A stretch of DNA of 64,000 nucleotides from Novosphingobium sp. HII-3 (GTDB taxonomy: Bacteria > Pseudomonadota > Alphaproteobacteria > Sphingomonadales > Sphingomonadaceae). The position numbers and the translations under genes were made by a program. The first letter of the stretch is position 1; each line of letters starts with the position of its first letter. Of the stretch, positions 47,161 through 56,238 are shown piece after piece. The notes under the pieces were generated by a model. The model was not told where the DNA came from. It worked only from the letters and a program-made list of their open reading frames with translations, and searched no databases. The stretch spans positions 1 through 64,000 of the forward strand of contig NZ_PPSM01000010.1 in NCBI RefSeq assembly GCF_002916655.1. The letters are read 5' to 3'.

Positions 47161-48600
47161 GTGCTCAAATCAGCCGATGGCGGTCTGCGGCCGGTGCCGT
47201 TCCCGATCGACGATCCTGAGAGGATCCCGGTAAAGCGGTACTACGACGCGGAGTTCTACCAGGCGGAAGTAGATCATCTGTGGCCACACGTCTGGCAGAT
47301 GGCCTGCCGGGAAGAGCAGATTCCCGAAATAGGCGACTGGATAGAGTACGAGAACGTCGGGAAGTCCGTCATCATCGTTCGCACGAAGACGGGCGTGAAG
47401 GCCTTCAACAACGCCTGCCGCCACCGGGGCGTCCCCTTTGCGGGCGGTTCGCCGCTCGGCTCCTCGCATGCCACGGCCCACGGCAATTGCGCGAAGAGCG
47501 GCTTTGTCTGCCCGTTTCACGGCTGGCGCTGGAACATGGATGGCGAGAACACGCTCGTCTACGGCAAGCACTTGTTCTCCGAACGCCAGATCGATGAGGA
47601 TGATATCAACCTCATCCCCTGCCGCGCCGAGGTCTATGGCGGCTGCGTCTGGATCAACCACGACAACGATGCGCCCTCCGTTCGCGAAAGCCTTGGCCCC
47701 GTTGCCGACCGCCTCGAAGCGCACAACCTGCACAAGCTGCGCGCCGAATGGTGCTATGGCACCGTGCTGCCGGCCAACTGGAAGATCGCGATGGAAGCCT
47801 TCATGGAAGGCTACCACGTGATGCAGACGCACCCCCAGCTCCAGCTTGCCGTGCCAACCATGTACGACAGCATGTACGCGATGGCCGACAATCCGGAACG
47901 CCACCCGCAGATGGCGGATTCCAGCCTCACCATCGAGGAAAACATCGCGGCGCAGATCCGCAACATGGAACTGCTCAGCGAAGGCATGGCGGGAATGCTC
48001 CACAGCAAGGAAGTGGAAATCGCGCGATCGCTTCAGCACGCCACGCAGGGGCTGCCCGAGGACAAGGGCCAGGCCATGATGATGTGGCTGGGCATGGTCA
48101 TGCACCAGGTCAGCGCCCAGTTGAAGGAGCGTGGGGAGCCGATCCCCGATCTTATCGCCGTGGCGCAGTCGGATCCGGTGAACGCCGTGGAGTTCCTCTT
48201 CCCGCATTACTTCCTGCTGCCCTACTTCAGTTCCATGTCGGCATACCGCATCCGACCGCTCGGGCCCGAAAGCTGCTTCTTCGAGATCTGGTCGCTTACG
48301 TTCTTCCCTGAGGGAGAGGAACCGGAGCCGGTCATGGAACCGATCGTGCTGCCGTTCGACAGCCCGGATTTTCCTCCGATCCCGCGTCAGGACTACTCGA
48401 ACATCCCGCTGCAGCAGAAGGGCGTCCACGCCTCGGGCTTCGAATTCATGCGCCTCTCCAGCCGCGTCGAAGGGATGATCAGCAACTACCAACGCATCAT
48501 CGATGGCTACATCGCCGGCCTGCCGGGAGAAAAGCTGGCCGCCGCCACGAACAAGCTGGGCGGCAATTTCGACGGCCCGATCGAAGATCTCGGCTTCTGA
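47161..48600 (+). CDS. Rieske-type aromatic-ring/amine oxygenase, alpha subunit
   Basis: The 479 residues hold the Rieske ligands C86-x-H88 and C117-x2-H120 with 28 residues between them, longer than the usual 15-17. The mononuclear iron site is in MEAFMEGYHVMQTH (H219, H224). The bridging residue three before H219 is Glu216, as in carnitine-type oxygenases, rather than the Asp of ring dioxygenases. No beta subunit, ferredoxin or reductase gene is near. The substrate may be an amine, steroid or aromatic compound. The GTG at 47161 has AGAGG upstream. A terminator follows. Confidence 0.88.
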   Translation: MLKSADGGLRPVPFPIDDPERIPVKRYYDAEFYQAEVDHLWPHVWQMACREEQIPEIGDWIEYENVGKSVIIVRTKTGVKAFNNACRHRGVPFAGGSPLGSSHATAHGNCAKSGFVCPFHGWRWNMDGENTLVYGKHLFSERQIDEDDINLIPCRAEVYGGCVWINHDNDAPSVRESLGPVADRLEAHNLHKLRAEWCYGTVLPANWKIAMEAFMEGYHVMQTHPQLQLAVPTMYDSMYAMADNPERHPQMADSSLTIEENIAAQIRNMELLSEGMAGMLHSKEVEIARSLQHATQGLPEDKGQAMMMWLGMVMHQVSAQLKERGEPIPDLIAVAQSDPVNAVEFLFPHYFLLPYFSSMSAYRIRPLGPESCFFEIWSLTFFPEGEEPEPVMEPIVLPFDSPDFPPIPRQDYSNIPLQQKGVHASGFEFMRLSSRVEGMISNYQRIIDGYIAGLPGEKLAAATNKLGGNFDGPIEDLGF

Positions 48601-48616
48601 CACAAATCTCGGGAAA

Positions 48617-48645
48617 CGCGGGCTGATGCCGGCCCGCCTTTCTTC
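48617..48645 (+). terminator. Terminator after the Rieske oxygenase gene
   Basis: GCGGGC, an eight-nt loop and GCCCGC form a six-pair GC stem, followed by CTTTCTT, 18 bp past the stop. Confidence 0.6.
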
Positions 48646-48706
48646 CTGTTGCACAAAGCCATAGGCGCAGGAAACCAAACCCCGGTCTCGCGCGCTTCAT
48701 GGCATC

Positions 48707-50767
48707 ATGGACGCGGTATCGACTTCAGATCCGAAGGATGCTCCTGACGGCCCCGCCTCTCGGCGCAGGACGCTGCGGCTGGTGCGAAACGTCCTGCTTG
48801 CGGTCGTAGGCGTCATCTTTGCTGCCTGGCTCATCCTCTTCATCACCAAGGGCCGCTTCCTCAAGCACCCCTTCGAGAGCGTCGCGAGCTCCCTTGCGGA
48901 TCGGGAGGTGTCCGTCGGCGGTGACTTCCAGCTCTACTTCGCGCCGATCAGGATCAAGTTCCGCGCCGAAGAACTCAGCGCATCCAATCCGAAATGGGCC
49001 GAGCAACCCAGCCTCTTCACGGCCAGAAGCGTGGATGCCCGCATAGCGCCCCTTTCCATGCTGTTCGGCCGGCGCCGCTTCTACACCCTCGATATTGTCG
49101 AAGGACGTGCAAACCTCGAGTGGGATGCAAGAAGCGAGCGAAACACCTGGACCTTTGGCGATGGGAAGGGCGAACCGCTTGAACTGCCGCGTGTGGACCG
49201 GGCGACGATCACTGACATGCGGATTCGCTACGTCGATCCGAAGATGCCCCTGCTGGCCAACCTCGTGCTCGACCCGGTCGTTTCGAAGGATGCGCGGATC
49301 GGCAAGGCCGTGTCGGTTCGCGGTGACGGAAGGTTCCGGGACACGCCTTTCCGCGTGACCGCTCGGCTGCTTTCGCCCGATGAGACGATCAACCGTGGCG
49401 GCAACGCCATCGAACTGCGCGCGTGGGCCGCCAACAATGTTCTCGACGTAAAGGGCGAACTCCCCTCCCTTGCCGAATTCGAGGACGTGCCGCTGAAGGT
49501 ACGCGCAGAAGGGCGCGACCTGTCCGAACTGCTCGCCATTATCGATGTCGCGATTCCACGCACGCGCCGTTACGCCCTGACGGCGCAGATGGTGAAAGAC
49601 GACGAGACCTATCGTTTCACCGGCATGAAGGGTCGATTCGGGCAATCCGATCTGGCAGGCGGGTTCACGATCGCCAATGCCGAGCGCCTGCGCATCGATG
49701 CTAAGCTTGTGACGCGCCGGCTGGACATCATCGATGCCGCGCCGTTCATCGGTTACAACCCTGACATCGTCGCCTCGAAGGGCGCCGTCGCCGCCGCTGC
49801 GGCATCGGGCTCAGGGCCACGGCACGTCATACCGGACACTGAGTTGCCGGTGGCGATGATGAACCGCTTCGATGCCGGTCTCGATTGGAAGATCGGCGTG
49901 GTCCGCTCCAGGAACGTGCCGGTCCAGGACATATCGCTAAAGCTGGCGCTGGACCGCGGGCTGTTGAAACTTTCGCCGCTCACCTTTTCGATGGCGCGGG
50001 GCGATGTCGCCTCCGACTTCATCTTCGATACGCGCAAGCGACCGGCCGCGATCAGCTACGACATCCGGCTCGCGCCCACGCCGATGGGGCGCCTGCTGGC
50101 CGGGTATGGCGTCGCCGAGGCCGGCACGAGCGGCACGATTCATGGACGTATAAAGCTGGCCGGACGTGGCGACACCATCCACGATTCGCTGGCCACTTCC
50201 TCCGGGCGGATCGCTTTCATGATGCCCAAGGGCACGTTGTGGACTCGCAACGTGCAGCTGGCGGAACTCGATATAGGCACGTTCGCCTACAAGATGTTCC
50301 AGGGCAAGCTGAAGAAGCCGGTAGAAATAAATTGCGGTCTCGTTGCATTCACCGTCAACGGCGGACAGGCAGCAGCGGACCCGATCCTCATCGACACAAG
50401 CAAGAACGTTATCACCGGGCGCGGCGGCTTCAGCTTCGACACCGAAGCGCTGAGCCTCGCCTTTCGCGCCGACGGTAAGAAGTTCAGCCTCTTTTCCGGA
50501 CAGTCCCCGGTCGGCATCGAGGGACGCTTTGCCGAGCCATCGCTTCAGGTCATCAGCCCCGAGCTGCTCGGCCGCGCCGGCGCCGGCCTAGGGCTGGCGG
50601 TGGCTGCCACTCCGGTCGCCGGCCTTCTTGCCTTCGTGGACATCGGCGATGCGAAATCCGCCGCCTGCGGGCCTGTCCTTTCCGGCGCCCGCGCAGCCGC
50701 CCAGCGCACGAGCAAGGGCAAGCCCCGCGACGACGTCGGCAAGGGCAAGCCGAAGAAGGACGACTGA
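48707..50767 (+). CDS. AsmA family protein
   Basis: The 686 residues have one N-terminal anchor (about 27-48), the AsmA start region with KHPFESVASSLADREVSVGGDF, long beta-strand repeats in the periplasm, and a basic Lys-rich end (GKGKPKKDD). AsmA-type proteins are smaller relatives of the TamB/YdbH lipid bridges. ATG at 48707. Single gene with a GC hairpin (GCGGGC/GCCCGC) about 30 bp past the stop. The 284 bp up to the next gene hold nothing else I can support. Confidence 0.88.
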   Translation: MDAVSTSDPKDAPDGPASRRRTLRLVRNVLLAVVGVIFAAWLILFITKGRFLKHPFESVASSLADREVSVGGDFQLYFAPIRIKFRAEELSASNPKWAEQPSLFTARSVDARIAPLSMLFGRRRFYTLDIVEGRANLEWDARSERNTWTFGDGKGEPLELPRVDRATITDMRIRYVDPKMPLLANLVLDPVVSKDARIGKAVSVRGDGRFRDTPFRVTARLLSPDETINRGGNAIELRAWAANNVLDVKGELPSLAEFEDVPLKVRAEGRDLSELLAIIDVAIPRTRRYALTAQMVKDDETYRFTGMKGRFGQSDLAGGFTIANAERLRIDAKLVTRRLDIIDAAPFIGYNPDIVASKGAVAAAAASGSGPRHVIPDTELPVAMMNRFDAGLDWKIGVVRSRNVPVQDISLKLALDRGLLKLSPLTFSMARGDVASDFIFDTRKRPAAISYDIRLAPTPMGRLLAGYGVAEAGTSGTIHGRIKLAGRGDTIHDSLATSSGRIAFMMPKGTLWTRNVQLAELDIGTFAYKMFQGKLKKPVEINCGLVAFTVNGGQAAADPILIDTSKNVITGRGGFSFDTEALSLAFRADGKKFSLFSGQSPVGIEGRFAEPSLQVISPELLGRAGAGLGLAVAATPVAGLLAFVDIGDAKSAACGPVLSGARAAAQRTSKGKPRDDVGKGKPKKDD

Positions 50768-51051
50768 GCACCTGATTTGGCCTGCCAGACCGTGCGGGCG
50801 ACGCCCGCTCCCCCTGCCGTGCGATGCTAGCTCTTTCGTCAGGGGCCTGTCTAAACCTGCCTAACCCTGATGCCCACTTCGTTCGTGAAGCGCCCTGCCC
50901 TTACTTTCGGCAGCGAGCGCAGACATTCGCCTGCACTGTCACGGACTGGAGTTCTCGATGCCCGTCGTCCCGCATACCGGTTACCGGACGTACGATGGGG
51001 TGGAAGCTTTCGCCGTGACGCCATCCTACTCCACCAGCTCCGAGGCGCACC

Positions 51052-52311
51052 ATGCTTGAACAACTCCATCGCGCAGAAGTCGACGGCAGCACCCTGCATA
51101 CCTGCCGGGCCTGCAAGGCACCGGAACCGTACCTGTTCCTGCCGCTGGGTGACCACGCGCCGGGTCAGATGCTAATCCGCGCGGAAGATCTGGATAAGCC
51201 GCAGCCTGCCTTTCCGCTGAACACGCAAGTCTGCCTGGAATGCGGGCTCATCGAAATCGCGGACCAGGTCCCGGATGATTTCTTCCGTCACTACCTCTAC
51301 GTCCCTTCGGGAGCGGCGCGGATGCACAGCCACTTCGCAGGGCTCGCCAAGGTGCTGGCGGAACGCGCCGACGGCGGCCTGATCGTCGACATCGGAAGCA
51401 ACGACGGGCTGCTGCTCGCCGGGTGCAACGCTTTGGGATGCCGCACGCTGGGCTTCGACCCTGCGGAGAACATCGCCGCTCTTGCTGCCGAACGCGGTGT
51501 CGAAACCTTCATCGACTACTTCTACCCGAAGTCGGCGGCGACCGTGCTGGAAAGCCACGGACCGGCGAAGGTCATAGTAACGACCAACACCTTCAATCAC
51601 ATCGGCGACCTGCATCGCTTCATGGAAGCGATCTGCGTGCTCCTGGCGCCTGACGGCACGTTCGTCATCGAAGTGCCGCGCGCCAAGGAGTACATCGATC
51701 ACACCGAATTCGACAACATCTACCATGAGCATGTGTCGGAGTTCAGCCTCCTTTCCATCGCCAAGCTCGCCGAGTTCTTCGACCTCGAAGTGACGGAGGC
51801 CACGTCGCTGCCCGATATTCACGGCGGCTCCATGCGTGTGTTCATCAACCGCAAGGACCTGGGCCTTGGGGCCAGCGATGGCGTGGAAGCGATGCTGGCG
51901 GAAGAACTCTCCGGCGGAATGCTCGTTCGAGAGACCTACGACGAACTCGCCAGCCGTATCGGCACGATGGGTGGCGAGGTCATCGCGATGCTGGACGAAA
52001 TGAAGGCCAAGGGCCTGAAGATCGCGGGATACGGTGCTTCCGCAAGAGGCAACACGCTCATTACGCACTTCGGCATCGACCGGCGCTATCTGGATTTCCT
52101 CGTCGATCGCAATCCGCTCAAGCACGGCCTGTATTCACCCAACACCCGAATACCGATCCGCCCTGTCGAGGCGATCGAGGAGGAGCGACCGGACGTGCTC
52201 TTCGTGCTGGCGTGGAACTTCTTCGACGAGATCTATGAACAGCAGTCCGCCTTCCGCGCAGCGGGCGGCAAGTTCCTGGTGCCGCTGCCCGTTCCCAGGA
52301 TCGTCTCCTGA
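51052..52311 (+). CDS. Sugar-type C-methyltransferase (SAM-dependent, zinc N-terminus)
   Basis: The 419 residues have an N-terminal zinc part with CRAC and CLECGL, a Rossmann SAM domain (about 90-230) with IVDIGSNDGLLL, and a C-terminal domain with KIAGYGASARGNTLI and PVEAIEEERPDVLFVLAWN. This three-part layout (Methyltransf_13, core, Methyltransf_14) is that of NDP-hexose C-methyltransferases such as TylCIII and NovU. It starts a group with an SDR and a GT2, pointing to a modified sugar on a surface glycan or lipid. The sugar is not readable. Confidence 0.88.
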   Translation: MLEQLHRAEVDGSTLHTCRACKAPEPYLFLPLGDHAPGQMLIRAEDLDKPQPAFPLNTQVCLECGLIEIADQVPDDFFRHYLYVPSGAARMHSHFAGLAKVLAERADGGLIVDIGSNDGLLLAGCNALGCRTLGFDPAENIAALAAERGVETFIDYFYPKSAATVLESHGPAKVIVTTNTFNHIGDLHRFMEAICVLLAPDGTFVIEVPRAKEYIDHTEFDNIYHEHVSEFSLLSIAKLAEFFDLEVTEATSLPDIHGGSMRVFINRKDLGLGASDGVEAMLAEELSGGMLVRETYDELASRIGTMGGEVIAMLDEMKAKGLKIAGYGASARGNTLITHFGIDRRYLDFLVDRNPLKHGLYSPNTRIPIRPVEAIEEERPDVLFVLAWNFFDEIYEQQSAFRAAGGKFLVPLPVPRIVS

Positions 52312-52369
52312 GAACAGGTAGAACGAAGGCGTTCGACTGCACGAGACACGCTTGGCAAAGGGGGGCGCG

Positions 52370-53335
52370 GTGCGCGGGTCCGTTTCACTGGTGACAGGAG
52401 CAGCCGGCTTCATCGGCTCCCACCTGACCGCGCGACTTGTTGCCAGGGGGGACGATGTACACGTCGCCCTGCGCCCCGGCAGCAACCGCGCCCGCCTCCT
52501 GTCAGTGATGGAACGCGTCACCGTCCACGAACTCGACCTTGCGGATCGCTCCGCCGTCCGGGCGGCGATCAGGGCAGCCTGCCCGAACCGCGTGTTTCAT
52601 CTCGGCGCCGAGACTCGCTTGTCCGATCAGCCTGCCTTCGACACGGCGCGCAAAGCCCTGCCACTCTATGTGGAACCCGCGTTCAACCTCGTCGAGGAGC
52701 TGGCGGCTCTACCTGATCCGCCCTTTATCGTCATCCGGGCAGGAACGATCGCCGAGTATGGCCAGGCCGAAACGCCATACCGCGAGACGGGACAGCCGCT
52801 GCCGCTGACGCCTTACGGCGCCGGGATGCTGGCGGCGACACACGGGCTGTCCATGCTCGCGCCGATCCTGCCCTTCCCCGTGATCACCGCAAGGCTTGCG
52901 CTGTGTTACGGCCCCGGCCAGTCGCGCAGCTTTTTCGTGCCTGCGCTGGTGGATGCCCTCCTTTCGCGACGCTCCATCACGGTGGCCCGGCCGGAGGACC
53001 GCCGCGATCTTATGCATGTCACCGACGCAGTCGAGGGGCTGCTGCGGCTTGCCGACTTCGCTCCGGCGGATTGCGAGCTGGTGAACCTCGCCACCGGCAT
53101 GGCACCCACGATGCGGGAGGTCGCAGAACGCGTTATCGCGCAAATCGGCTGCCCAGCCTCGCTGGTCAGCTTCCGAACGCTGCCGCCGGGCGACGTCCCG
53201 ACCCGGCTGCTCTCTTCCCCTGACCGTGCCAATCGTCGCTTCGGCTGGCGTGCGCGCATCGGCCTGGAGGACGGGCTTCGTGCCACCATCGAGGCCGAAC
53301 AGGCAGCTCGTGAACTTCTGGGACATCTGCCGTGA
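52370..53335 (+). CDS. NAD-dependent epimerase/dehydratase-like SDR
   Basis: An extended SDR of 321 residues with GAAGFIGSH at the N-terminus, LDLADRSAV for the cofactor and ALCYGPGQ. The catalytic Tyr is Y149 (TPYGAGMLAAT), but the Lys expected four residues later is Met153, so ordinary dehydrogenase or epimerase chemistry is doubtful. I use the GTG at 52370; a TTG at 52352 exists. It overlaps the GT2 gene by GTGA. Confidence 0.85.
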   Translation: MRGSVSLVTGAAGFIGSHLTARLVARGDDVHVALRPGSNRARLLSVMERVTVHELDLADRSAVRAAIRAACPNRVFHLGAETRLSDQPAFDTARKALPLYVEPAFNLVEELAALPDPPFIVIRAGTIAEYGQAETPYRETGQPLPLTPYGAGMLAATHGLSMLAPILPFPVITARLALCYGPGQSRSFFVPALVDALLSRRSITVARPEDRRDLMHVTDAVEGLLRLADFAPADCELVNLATGMAPTMREVAERVIAQIGCPASLVSFRTLPPGDVPTRLLSSPDRANRRFGWRARIGLEDGLRATIEAEQAARELLGHLP

Positions 53336-54312
53336 CCGCCGAACACAAGACCCTGGTGTCGATCCTCGTGCCCGCCTTCAACGAAGAACAGAACGTCGTG
53401 CGCTGCTACGAGGCGATCGTGCGGGTCTTTGAGCGGCTGCCCAAATACGCCTACGAAGTCATCGTCACGGATAACCACTCCACCGACCGCACGTTCGAAC
53501 TGCTGGAGGATCTGGCGCGGCGTGATCCGGCGCTGAAGGTAATCCGGTTTTCCCGGAACTTCGGCTATCAGCGCTCGCTCCTTTGCGCGTACAAAGCTGC
53601 AAGCGGCGCCTGTTCGATCCAGATCGACTGCGACCTTCAGGATCCGCCGGAGATGATTCCCGAGATGCTCCGGCAGTGGCAGCTGGGACATAAGGTGGTC
53701 TACGGCATCCGTCGCAGTCTCCAGGACAGCTTCCTCGTCGCAATGGCGCGCCGCGCGTTCTACAGCCTCATAACCGCGATCAGCGATGATGAGCTTCCCC
53801 TCAACGCGGGCGAGTTCCGGCTGGTTGACCGGCGGATCCTGGTAGAGCTGCAGAAGGTGGACGACGTCTCCCCTTACCTGCGCGGCCTGATCAGCTCGAT
53901 GGGATTTTCCCAGATCGGACTGGAGTATGACAGGGCCGATCGCACCGCGGGCGAGAGCAAGTTCCCGCTCAAGTCGATGATCTCGCTGGCCGTCGACGGC
54001 GTGCTGAACCACTCGCTGCTTCCCTTGCGGCTCGCCTCCATTGCGGGCGCTCTGGTGGGCGTGCTGACGCTGCTGCTGACGTTCGGCTATCTGGTTGGTC
54101 GCTTGCTGCTGGGACAGCAATGGCCCGCTGGCTTCGCGACGACGACGGTACTCCTGCTCATCTCCATCTCATTCAATGCGATCTTCATGGGCATACTTGG
54201 AGAGTACGTGGGTCGCCTTTTTCAGCAGTCCAAGGACGCCACCGGCCCCATAGTGGAAGCCAAGCTCAACTTTCCCGAAGTCGTCAGCCTGGCCGCTCGC
54301 GACAACCGCTGA
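53332..54312 (+). CDS. GT2 glycosyltransferase, membrane-anchored (DPM1/GtrB type)
   Basis: The 326 residues have a GT-A domain (about 8-225) with VPAFNEEQNV, the metal site QIDCDLQDPPE and RSLLCAYKAASG, and two C-terminal helices (about 232-255 and 265-290). Such enzymes load a sugar onto polyprenyl phosphate. It starts in the stop of the SDR gene (GTG). The convergent gene ends 80 bp later. Confidence 0.9.
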   Translation: MTAEHKTLVSILVPAFNEEQNVVRCYEAIVRVFERLPKYAYEVIVTDNHSTDRTFELLEDLARRDPALKVIRFSRNFGYQRSLLCAYKAASGACSIQIDCDLQDPPEMIPEMLRQWQLGHKVVYGIRRSLQDSFLVAMARRAFYSLITAISDDELPLNAGEFRLVDRRILVELQKVDDVSPYLRGLISSMGFSQIGLEYDRADRTAGESKFPLKSMISLAVDGVLNHSLLPLRLASIAGALVGVLTLLLTFGYLVGRLLLGQQWPAGFATTTVLLLISISFNAIFMGILGEYVGRLFQQSKDATGPIVEAKLNFPEVVSLAARDNR

Positions 54313-54391
54313 CGTTGCTTGGGGCGCAATGACCCCACGCCGGGGATCGCAACGCTGCGGTTCATCAACCAATCCGCGCACAAGCCATCCG

Positions 54392-55402
54392 TCACGCCAG
54401 CTGCGGGGCAGCGACCTCCTTCGCCCACCGCTCGGCACCAAGGATCTCGGCTCCGTATCGGCGAAACAGATCTTCATTGACGGCGGCTTCCCGGGCGCCA
54501 TCGAAGGCTCCATCCGCCTTCGCATGCGTTTGAAGGGACGCAGAAAGGCTGGCGTCGCCAGCAAAGCCCTCCAGACCCAGCGCCGCAGCTGCCCGAGCGG
54601 CTGTCGTCTGCGGATCAGCGATCAACGCCGAAAAGTTGATGTGCAGCGCTTCGTCGAAACGGGGCGCGATTCCCGCAAAGGACAATTGCTGCGCCAGGAG
54701 CGACAAGGCTGAGAGGCGGAGCGCTTTCTCCAGGGAACTGCCGGTGACCGTCGCTTGCCGGATCAGGGAGTCCAGAGGCGACTGGCTGCGCGCGGCATGT
54801 ACAGCGTAGCGGCTAAGATAGGCGATGCGATCGTTCCCGCCCCGCAACGCCGCGATCAGCAGTGTGCGCAAATCACTCGTCAGCCACACCGCGCGCTCAA
54901 CGCCGGCATCGACCATCTCCGGAAGCATGGGATTGATCCAGTTGGTAGGCTTGATCGCGATCGCGGCTCCACCGAGGGATCGGCCAAGCTGGGCGAGTGC
55001 GAACCGCAGAGCGGGCACTGTCTGCTTTCGGCGCTCTACGGGCAATGCGGCATGCCACGCCGCAATATCGGCAAGGATCTGTGGCTCACGCAAGCAAACG
55101 ACCCTTCCGGGCTGCGTCAGCATCCGTGCCAGCAGCGTCGATCCGCAAAAAGCCGTGTGCAGAATCAACGGCGGCCTCTGGTGGCACCCAGTGTCCGACC
55201 AGCAGCCAAGCGCGTCCTCAAGTTCGACAACATACTCCTCGCCCGTCACCGACAGGGCGGTCCTTCCATCAAGGAAGGCGCTACTTTCCAGAGTCCCGGC
55301 ATCGACGCGAAGGTAGAGAAGCCGACCGCTGCGAAAATCCAGCCGGTGAGGGAAGTTGCGCCAATCAGCGAGAAACGTCGAGAGATTGGCTGGCGAGTGC
55401 AT
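54392..55402 (-). CDS. P-loop sulfotransferase-like protein
   Basis: The 336 residues have a first part with FLDGRTALSVTGEEYVVELED. A P-loop follows near 81-95 (LHTAFCGSTLLARML), with the pattern of the PAPS-binding loop of sulfotransferases, then CLREPQILADI. The end has LHINFSALIADPQTTAARAAAALG, as in sulfotransferase cores (usually '...YEDLVADP...A..LGL'). Whether it transfers sulfate is unproven. The ATG at 55402 lies 40 bp from the divergent 2OG oxygenase gene, suggesting a shared promoter region. Confidence 0.7.
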   Translation of the reverse strand: MHSPANLSTFLADWRNFPHRLDFRSGRLLYLRVDAGTLESSAFLDGRTALSVTGEEYVVELEDALGCWSDTGCHQRPPLILHTAFCGSTLLARMLTQPGRVVCLREPQILADIAAWHAALPVERRKQTVPALRFALAQLGRSLGGAAIAIKPTNWINPMLPEMVDAGVERAVWLTSDLRTLLIAALRGGNDRIAYLSRYAVHAARSQSPLDSLIRQATVTGSSLEKALRLSALSLLAQQLSFAGIAPRFDEALHINFSALIADPQTTAARAAAALGLEGFAGDASLSASLQTHAKADGAFDGAREAAVNEDLFRRYGAEILGAERWAKEVAAPQLA

Positions 55403-55442
55403 GACGATTCCGTTGTTTGCGCTATGGTGAGCGCGCGCAGCT

Positions 55443-56198
55443 ATGCGCATGTCGCCAGCAGCCAGCAAGGACTCTCGCGTGGACCATTTCAGGATCGGAC
55501 CCGATCTCAACATCGACTCGCTTCGGGCCGAATTCGCAAGTCAGGGCCGCGTTCGCATCCGCGGCTTCCTCGCCGAGGAAGCGGTACGGCAGCTTGCCAA
55601 TCATCTCGCCGCGCGACCCGACTGGCGGCAGATGATAAACAGTGGTCCCAAGTTGTTCGAGCTGGATCGCGAGATCCGCAGCTCCATGACCCCCGCCCGC
55701 CTCAGCGCGCTCGACCAGGCGGTGCACGATGGCGCTCGTACGGGCTTTCAGCATCGCTACGAAGCCGTGCGTGTGCCGGACGAAATGGCCGCCCGGGAGG
55801 CGGCGGAAGACATGCTGAGCCGCTTCGTGCGCTTCATGGCGAGCAAGACAACCCTTGAACTCGTCGAGCAGGTCACGGGCATTTCCGATATCGATTTCGC
55901 GGACGGTCAGGCGACGGGCTACGCTTCCGGCGACTTCCTGACCGAGCACGACGACGCCGTCGCGGGCAAGAACCGCCGGGCCGCCTATGTGTTCGGTCTC
56001 ACGCCCAAATGGCGGCCAAGCTGGGGCGGTCTTCTCCTTTTCCACCAAGGTGACAGGGTTTCGGGCTGGTCCCCAGGGTTCAACACGCTCGACCTGTTTG
56101 CAGTGCCGCAACCGCACAGCGTGACCATGGTGACACCCGCAGCCGCGGGCCGCCGCCATGCAGTCACAGGCTGGCTGCGCGCGATGAGCGGCAACTGA
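55443..56198 (+). CDS. 2OG-Fe(II) oxygenase, prolyl-hydroxylase-like
   Basis: A compact oxygenase of 251 residues. It has H169-x-D171 (FLTEHDDAV), distal H225 (VPQPHSVTMV) and the 2OG-binding Arg in AGRRHAVTGWLR (R237/R238), the layout of the SM-20/P4Hc group that hydroxylates proteins. YASGDFLTEHDD is typical. It is codirectional with and 40 bp upstream of the TPR oxygenase gene. ATG at 55443; 55449 is an alternative. Confidence 0.85.
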   Translation: MRMSPAASKDSRVDHFRIGPDLNIDSLRAEFASQGRVRIRGFLAEEAVRQLANHLAARPDWRQMINSGPKLFELDREIRSSMTPARLSALDQAVHDGARTGFQHRYEAVRVPDEMAAREAAEDMLSRFVRFMASKTTLELVEQVTGISDIDFADGQATGYASGDFLTEHDDAVAGKNRRAAYVFGLTPKWRPSWGGLLLFHQGDRVSGWSPGFNTLDLFAVPQPHSVTMVTPAAAGRRHAVTGWLRAMSGN

Positions 56199-56238
56199 CA
56201 GGCTTGCGCGCCCCCTATCCCTTCTTCAACATCACTTT

